Positions 14,030 through 16,796 of a DNA stretch of 16,796 bases are shown here, piece after piece (positions within the stretch are counted from its first letter, which is position 1; each line of letters starts with the position of its first letter). The position numbers and the translations under genes are program-made. Origin of the DNA: an uncultured Microbacterium sp. GTDB taxonomy: Bacteria; Actinomycetota; Actinomycetes; Actinomycetales; Microbacteriaceae. The stretch lies in assembly GCA_947647645.1 (NCBI GenBank), contig CANSLE010000019.1:1-16796 (forward strand). The letters are read 5' to 3'. The notes beneath the pieces are model-generated. The model was not told the DNA's origin. It saw only the letters and a program-made list of their open reading frames with translations, and did no database searches.

Positions 14030-15043
14030 CGCCAGGCCATGGTTGATCTGACGCGCCCAGAGCGGGCCGCGGTAGATGAACCCGGTGTAGCCCTGCACGA
14101 GGTCGGCGCCCGCGTCCAACCGCTCCTGGACGTCGTCGGCGGTCTCGACCCCCCCGGCGGCAATGATGCAGAACTCCGCCGGGACCGATGCCCGGACGAC
14201 GCGCAGCACCTCCAACGCACGCGCACGCAGGGGCGCTCCCGACAGTCCGCCAGCACCCATCGCCTCGACCGCGGCGGCGTCGGCGACCAGCCCCTCGCGC
14301 GAGATCGTCGTGTTGGTCGCCACGAGTCCGGCGAGCCCGAGCTCGACGGCGAGCCGGGAGACCGCCGCGATCTCGTCGTCGGCCAGGTCGGGAGCGATCT
14401 TCACCAGCAGAGGCGTGTCCCCCGCCGCATCGCGAACCGCCTCGAGCAGCGGGCGCAGGGTCTCCACGGCCTGCAGGCCGCGCAGACCGGGGGTGTTGGG
14501 GGACGACACGTTCACGACCAGGTAGTCCGCAACCGGGGCGACGAGCCTGGTGCTGGTCACGTAGTCGGCGGTCGCGTGCTCGACGTCGACGATCCGGCTC
14601 TTGCCGATGTTCGCACCGAGGATGGTGCGCCGCGGGCTTCGCCGCGACCGCTCCAGTCTGCGGGCGGCCGCGGCCGCCCCGGCGTTGTTGAAGCCCATGC
14701 GGTTGATCAGCGCCCGGTCGGAGACCAGGCGGAACAGACGCGGACGGGGGTTGCCGTCTTGAGGCACCGCCGTCACCGTCCCCACCTCGACGTGCCCGAA
14801 GCCGAGCGCGTAGAGGCCCTCGCTCATCACCGCGTTCTTGTCGAAGCCGGCGGCCACCCCGAACGGCGAATCGAAGACGCGTCCGAGCGCCCGCGTCCGG
14901 AGCACCGGGTCGGGCGCCGTGAGTGCGCGGACGACCGGCCGCACCGGCCAGATGCCGAAGGCGCGGATGACGGGGACGACGAGGTGATGCGCACGCTCAG
15001 GGTCCATGTGCGAGAAGAAGGCGCGAAAGATGAAGGGATACAT
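14012..15043 (-). CDS. pyrD: Dihydroorotate dehydrogenase, quinone-dependent (class 2)
   Basis: PyrD oxidises dihydroorotate to orotate in pyrimidine synthesis and gives the electrons to membrane quinone, here probably menaquinone, so it feeds the bc1-aa3 chain encoded nearby. The 343 residues have the class 2 N-terminal helical extension that docks to the membrane (MYPFIFRAFFSHMDPERAHH, 1-20). The FMN and substrate motifs are AAGFDKN at 64-70, NRMGFNN at 114-120, NVSSPNTPGLR at 178-188 with catalytic S181, K215, NTT at 244-246, GGLSG at 265-269 and YTGFIYRGP at 319-327. I prefer the ATG at 15043 because TAGGCT ends 8 nt upstream (leaderless); a GTG at 15049 would add two residues. It lies 52 nt below nrdR and may also receive readthrough from it. 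Confidence 0.95.
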   Translation of the reverse strand: MYPFIFRAFFSHMDPERAHHLVVPVIRAFGIWPVRPVVRALTAPDPVLRTRALGRVFDSPFGVAAGFDKNAVMSEGLYALGFGHVEVGTVTAVPQDGNPRPRLFRLVSDRALINRMGFNNAGAAAAARRLERSRRSPRRTILGANIGKSRIVDVEHATADYVTSTRLVAPVADYLVVNVSSPNTPGLRGLQAVETLRPLLEAVRDAAGDTPLLVKIAPDLADDEIAAVSRLAVELGLAGLVATNTTISREGLVADAAAVEAMGAGGLSGAPLRARALEVLRVVRASVPAEFCIIAAGGVETADDVQERLDAGADLVQGYTGFIYRGPLWARQINHGLAARRRG

Positions 15044-15051
15044 CGGCACCC

Positions 15052-15057
15052 AGCCTA
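15052..15057 (-). promoter_or_regulatory. -10 box for leaderless pyrD
   Basis: TAGGCT on the minus strand is followed by 8 nt and the pyrD ATG at 15043. No ribosome site is present. The arrangement repeats that of trpD and the dipeptidase gene. Confidence 0.45.
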
Positions 15058-15095
15058 GGGCTCCGTCGCACCTGCCTCCGGCCCCCGGGCCGTGA

Positions 15096-15560
15096 CTACC
15101 GCGCGCTCTCGCGCGCGTGATCGGCGCGCAGCTGGGCGATCGACGCCTCGAAGTCCTCCAGTGAGTCGAACGCCTGATAGACGCTCGCGAACCGGAGGTA
15201 GGCGACCTCGTCGAGATCGCGCAGCGGACCCAGGATCGTCAGCCCGATCTCGTTGGTGTCGATCTGCGAGGAGCCGGTCTGGCGCACGGCCTCCTCGACC
15301 GCCTGGGCCAGCATCGCGAGGTCGGCCTCGGTGACCGGACGGCCCTGACATGCTTTGCGGACGCCGGACATCACCTTCTCGCGACTGAACGGCTCGATCA
15401 CGCCCGAACGCTTGATCACGTTGAGGCTGGCCGTCTCCATCGTGGTGAAGCGGCCTCCGCATTCGGGACACTGGCGACGCCGACGGATGCTGAGCCCGTC
15501 ATCGCTGGTACGGGAGTCGATCACGCGGGAGTCGGCGTGGCGGCAGAACGGACAGTGCAC
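15096..15560 (-). CDS. nrdR: Transcriptional repressor of ribonucleotide reductase genes
   Basis: NrdR senses ATP/dATP and represses ribonucleotide reductase genes by binding paired NrdR boxes. The 154 residues start with a zinc ribbon (C3, C6, C31, C34) followed by an ATP-cone domain at about 46-136 (VIKRSGVIEPFSREKV at 48-63). Length and order are normal. The start is GTG at 15560, 3 nt after the hisD stop, with GGGGGAG 6 nt upstream inside hisD, so translation is probably coupled. No ribonucleotide reductase gene is in the window and I see no NrdR box, so its targets lie elsewhere. Its position after hisD rather than beside nrdJ or lexA is a local arrangement. Confidence 0.95.
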   Translation of the reverse strand: MHCPFCRHADSRVIDSRTSDDGLSIRRRRQCPECGGRFTTMETASLNVIKRSGVIEPFSREKVMSGVRKACQGRPVTEADLAMLAQAVEEAVRQTGSSQIDTNEIGLTILGPLRDLDEVAYLRFASVYQAFDSLEDFEASIAQLRADHARESAR

Positions 15561-15563
15561 GCG

Positions 15564-16796
15564 TCACTCCCCCGTCGACGTGTCGACGAAGCGCGCAGTG
15601 ACGGCTTCGCCGTGCGCCGGCAACTCCTCGGCGACCGCGAGCGCGACGATATCGTCGTGCACGGCGCGCAGGGCATCCCGATCGTAGACGATGACCTGCT
15701 GCGGGCGGAGGAACGTGGATGCCGACAGCCCCGCGGCGTACCGTACGTGCCCGCCCGTGGGAAGCACGTGATTGCTGCCGGCCAGGTAGTCGCCGAGACT
15801 CACCGGCGAGTTCTCACCGACGAACACGGCGCCCGCGTTGACGAAGTCCTCCGCGCGCGGCTCCCGCACGTGCAGCTCCAGGTGCTCGGGAGCATAGGCT
15901 TTGCTGAAGGCCGTCGCCGCCGACAGATCGTCGACCAGGACGATGGCCGACTGCGGGCCGCTCAGCGCGTCGGTCGCGCGAGCGCCGTTGCGGGTGCGCA
16001 CCACCCGGTCGGCGACCTCCGCACGGACGCGTTCTGCGAGCTCCGGAGACCAGGTGACCAGCACCGCCGAGGCCTGCTCGTCGTGCTCGGCCTGGCTGAT
16101 GAGGTCGACGGCGATGAGCGCGGCATCCGCGTGCTCGTCGGCGACGATGAGGATCTCCGTCGCCCCGGCCTCCGAGTCGGTGCCGACGATGCCGCCGACG
16201 GCACGCTTCGCCGCCGCGACGAAGTTGTTTCCCGGGCCGGTGACCACGTCGACGGGCTCGAGACCGAGACTGTCGACGCCGTACGCGTAGGCGCCGACGG
16301 CGCCCGCACCACCCATCGCATAGACCTCGGTGACGCCCAGGAGCCGTGCGGCCGCGAGGATGTCCGGGTGCACCCGGCCGTCGAACGCCGCCTGCGGGGG
16401 CGAGGCGAGTGCGACCTCGCCGACACCCGCGACCTGAGCGGGCACGACGTTCATGACGACGCTGGACGGGTAGACCGCTTTGCCGCCCGGGACGTAGACG
16501 CCGGCACGACGGACGGGCTGCCAGCGCTGCTCGACCCGCGCGCCGGGAGCGAGAACGGTGACGGCGGGGGCGGGCACTTGCGCTGCCGAGGCGACCCGCA
16601 CGCGGCGGATCGCCTCGTCGAGGGCGCGGCGGACCGCCGGATCGAGCCGCTCGAGCGCCTCGTCGAGGTGGTTCGCCGGAACGCGGATGGGGTGGTCCGT
16701 GACGCGGTCGAAGCGTGTCGCCTGCTCGCGCAGCGCGACCTCGCCGCGTGCACAGACGTCGGCGACGATGTCGGCCGCCGCCTGCAGCGCCTCGGC
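15564..16796 (-). CDS. hisD: Histidinol dehydrogenase, N-terminus off the right edge
   Basis: HisD carries out the last two steps of histidine synthesis, oxidising histidinol to histidine with two NAD. The window holds 410 residues; the reading frame is open to the edge, and about 24 N-terminal residues appear to be missing by comparison of motif positions with the E. coli enzyme. Numbered from the edge, the motifs are VYVPGGKAVYPSS at 100-112, TGPGNNFVAAAK at 186-197, SQAEHD at 234-239 with zinc ligands Q235 and H238, PEHLEL at 303-308 with the catalytic Glu-His pair, GDYLAGSNHVLPT at 335-347 with zinc ligand D336, and H395 near the end. A start at an internal GTG (16601) would delete the conserved N-terminal region and is rejected. 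It is cotranscribed with nrdR. Confidence 0.96.
   Translation of the reverse strand, partial: AEALQAAADIVADVCARGEVALREQATRFDRVTDHPIRVPANHLDEALERLDPAVRRALDEAIRRVRVASAAQVPAPAVTVLAPGARVEQRWQPVRRAGVYVPGGKAVYPSSVVMNVVPAQVAGVGEVALASPPQAAFDGRVHPDILAAARLLGVTEVYAMGGAGAVGAYAYGVDSLGLEPVDVVTGPGNNFVAAAKRAVGGIVGTDSEAGATEILIVADEHADAALIAVDLISQAEHDEQASAVLVTWSPELAERVRAEVADRVVRTRNGARATDALSGPQSAIVLVDDLSAATAFSKAYAPEHLELHVREPRAEDFVNAGAVFVGENSPVSLGDYLAGSNHVLPTGGHVRYAAGLSASTFLRPQQVIVYDRDALRAVHDDIVALAVAEELPAHGEAVTARFVDTSTGE

Noticed and set aside
15100..15117. Perfect hairpin CGCGCGC-TCTC-GCGCGCG at the 3' end of nrdR
   Set aside because: It lies within the last codons (ending SAR) and has no T run after it; alternating GC is common in this composition. 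It is not convincing as a terminator.
16155..16220. HisD has AGATE where many enzymes have AGPSE
   Set aside because: Actinobacterial HisD often varies here as I recall, and all zinc and catalytic residues are intact, so it is not evidence of a defect.
1..16796. Search for mobile elements, CRISPR repeats, tRNA or rRNA genes, toxin-antitoxin pairs, defence genes and secondary-metabolite clusters
   Set aside because: None seen. Genes are packed end to end with uniform codon use and familiar core functions; the largest gap is 170 nt.

Overview
The window is high-GC DNA with G/C-ending codons throughout. It carries a core chromosomal block of an actinobacterium, most likely Microbacteriaceae and probably Microbacterium-like. 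The supports are a di-haem QcrC, a three-helix Rieske protein, the small subunit CtaF, the gene order trpD | ctaE-qcrCAB | ctaC/ctaF | erpA, and several starts without a Shine-Dalgarno site that sit 7-8 nt after a TAnnnT box, as leaderless actinobacterial genes do. From memory, the order resembles the Mycobacterium tuberculosis region trpD-ctaE-qcrCAB...ctaF-ctaC. I see no phage, insertion sequence, CRISPR array, tRNA or rRNA.

Left part (1-2725, minus strand): a PHP-family metal-dependent phosphoesterase that resembles DNA polymerase X without the polymerase domain; a two-helix membrane protein of unknown function followed by a strong terminator hairpin; and trpD (anthranilate phosphoribosyltransferase).

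Centre (2843-11384): two convergent respiratory operons. On the plus strand, ctaE-qcrC-qcrA-qcrB encodes oxidase subunit III and the whole cytochrome bc1 complex, and ends in a long terminator hairpin at 7273-7308. On the minus strand, ctaC-ctaD-ctaF encodes oxidase subunits II, I and IV. It is followed 16-19 nt later by a soluble PP2C-type Ser/Thr phosphatase gene. Together these genes give the core subunits of a bc1-aa3 supercomplex in which the di-haem cytochrome QcrC replaces a soluble cytochrome c. Genes are tightly coupled (TGATG at ctaC/ctaD, TAA-GTG at ctaD/ctaF, TTGA at qcrA/qcrB), which suits 1:1 synthesis.

Right part (11477-16796): erpA (A-type Fe-S carrier), an M20 dipeptidase diverging from a DUF3043 membrane protein across overlapping back-to-back -10 boxes, pyrD, and the pair hisD-nrdR. 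hisD runs off the right edge.

No clearly new system is visible; this is mostly well-known housekeeping DNA. The points most worth checking are the phosphatase fused to the oxidase operon, the bidirectional promoter at 13353-13360, the recurring leaderless starts, a coding-like orphan stretch at 7328-7414 between the convergent operons, and two conserved membrane proteins of unknown function.
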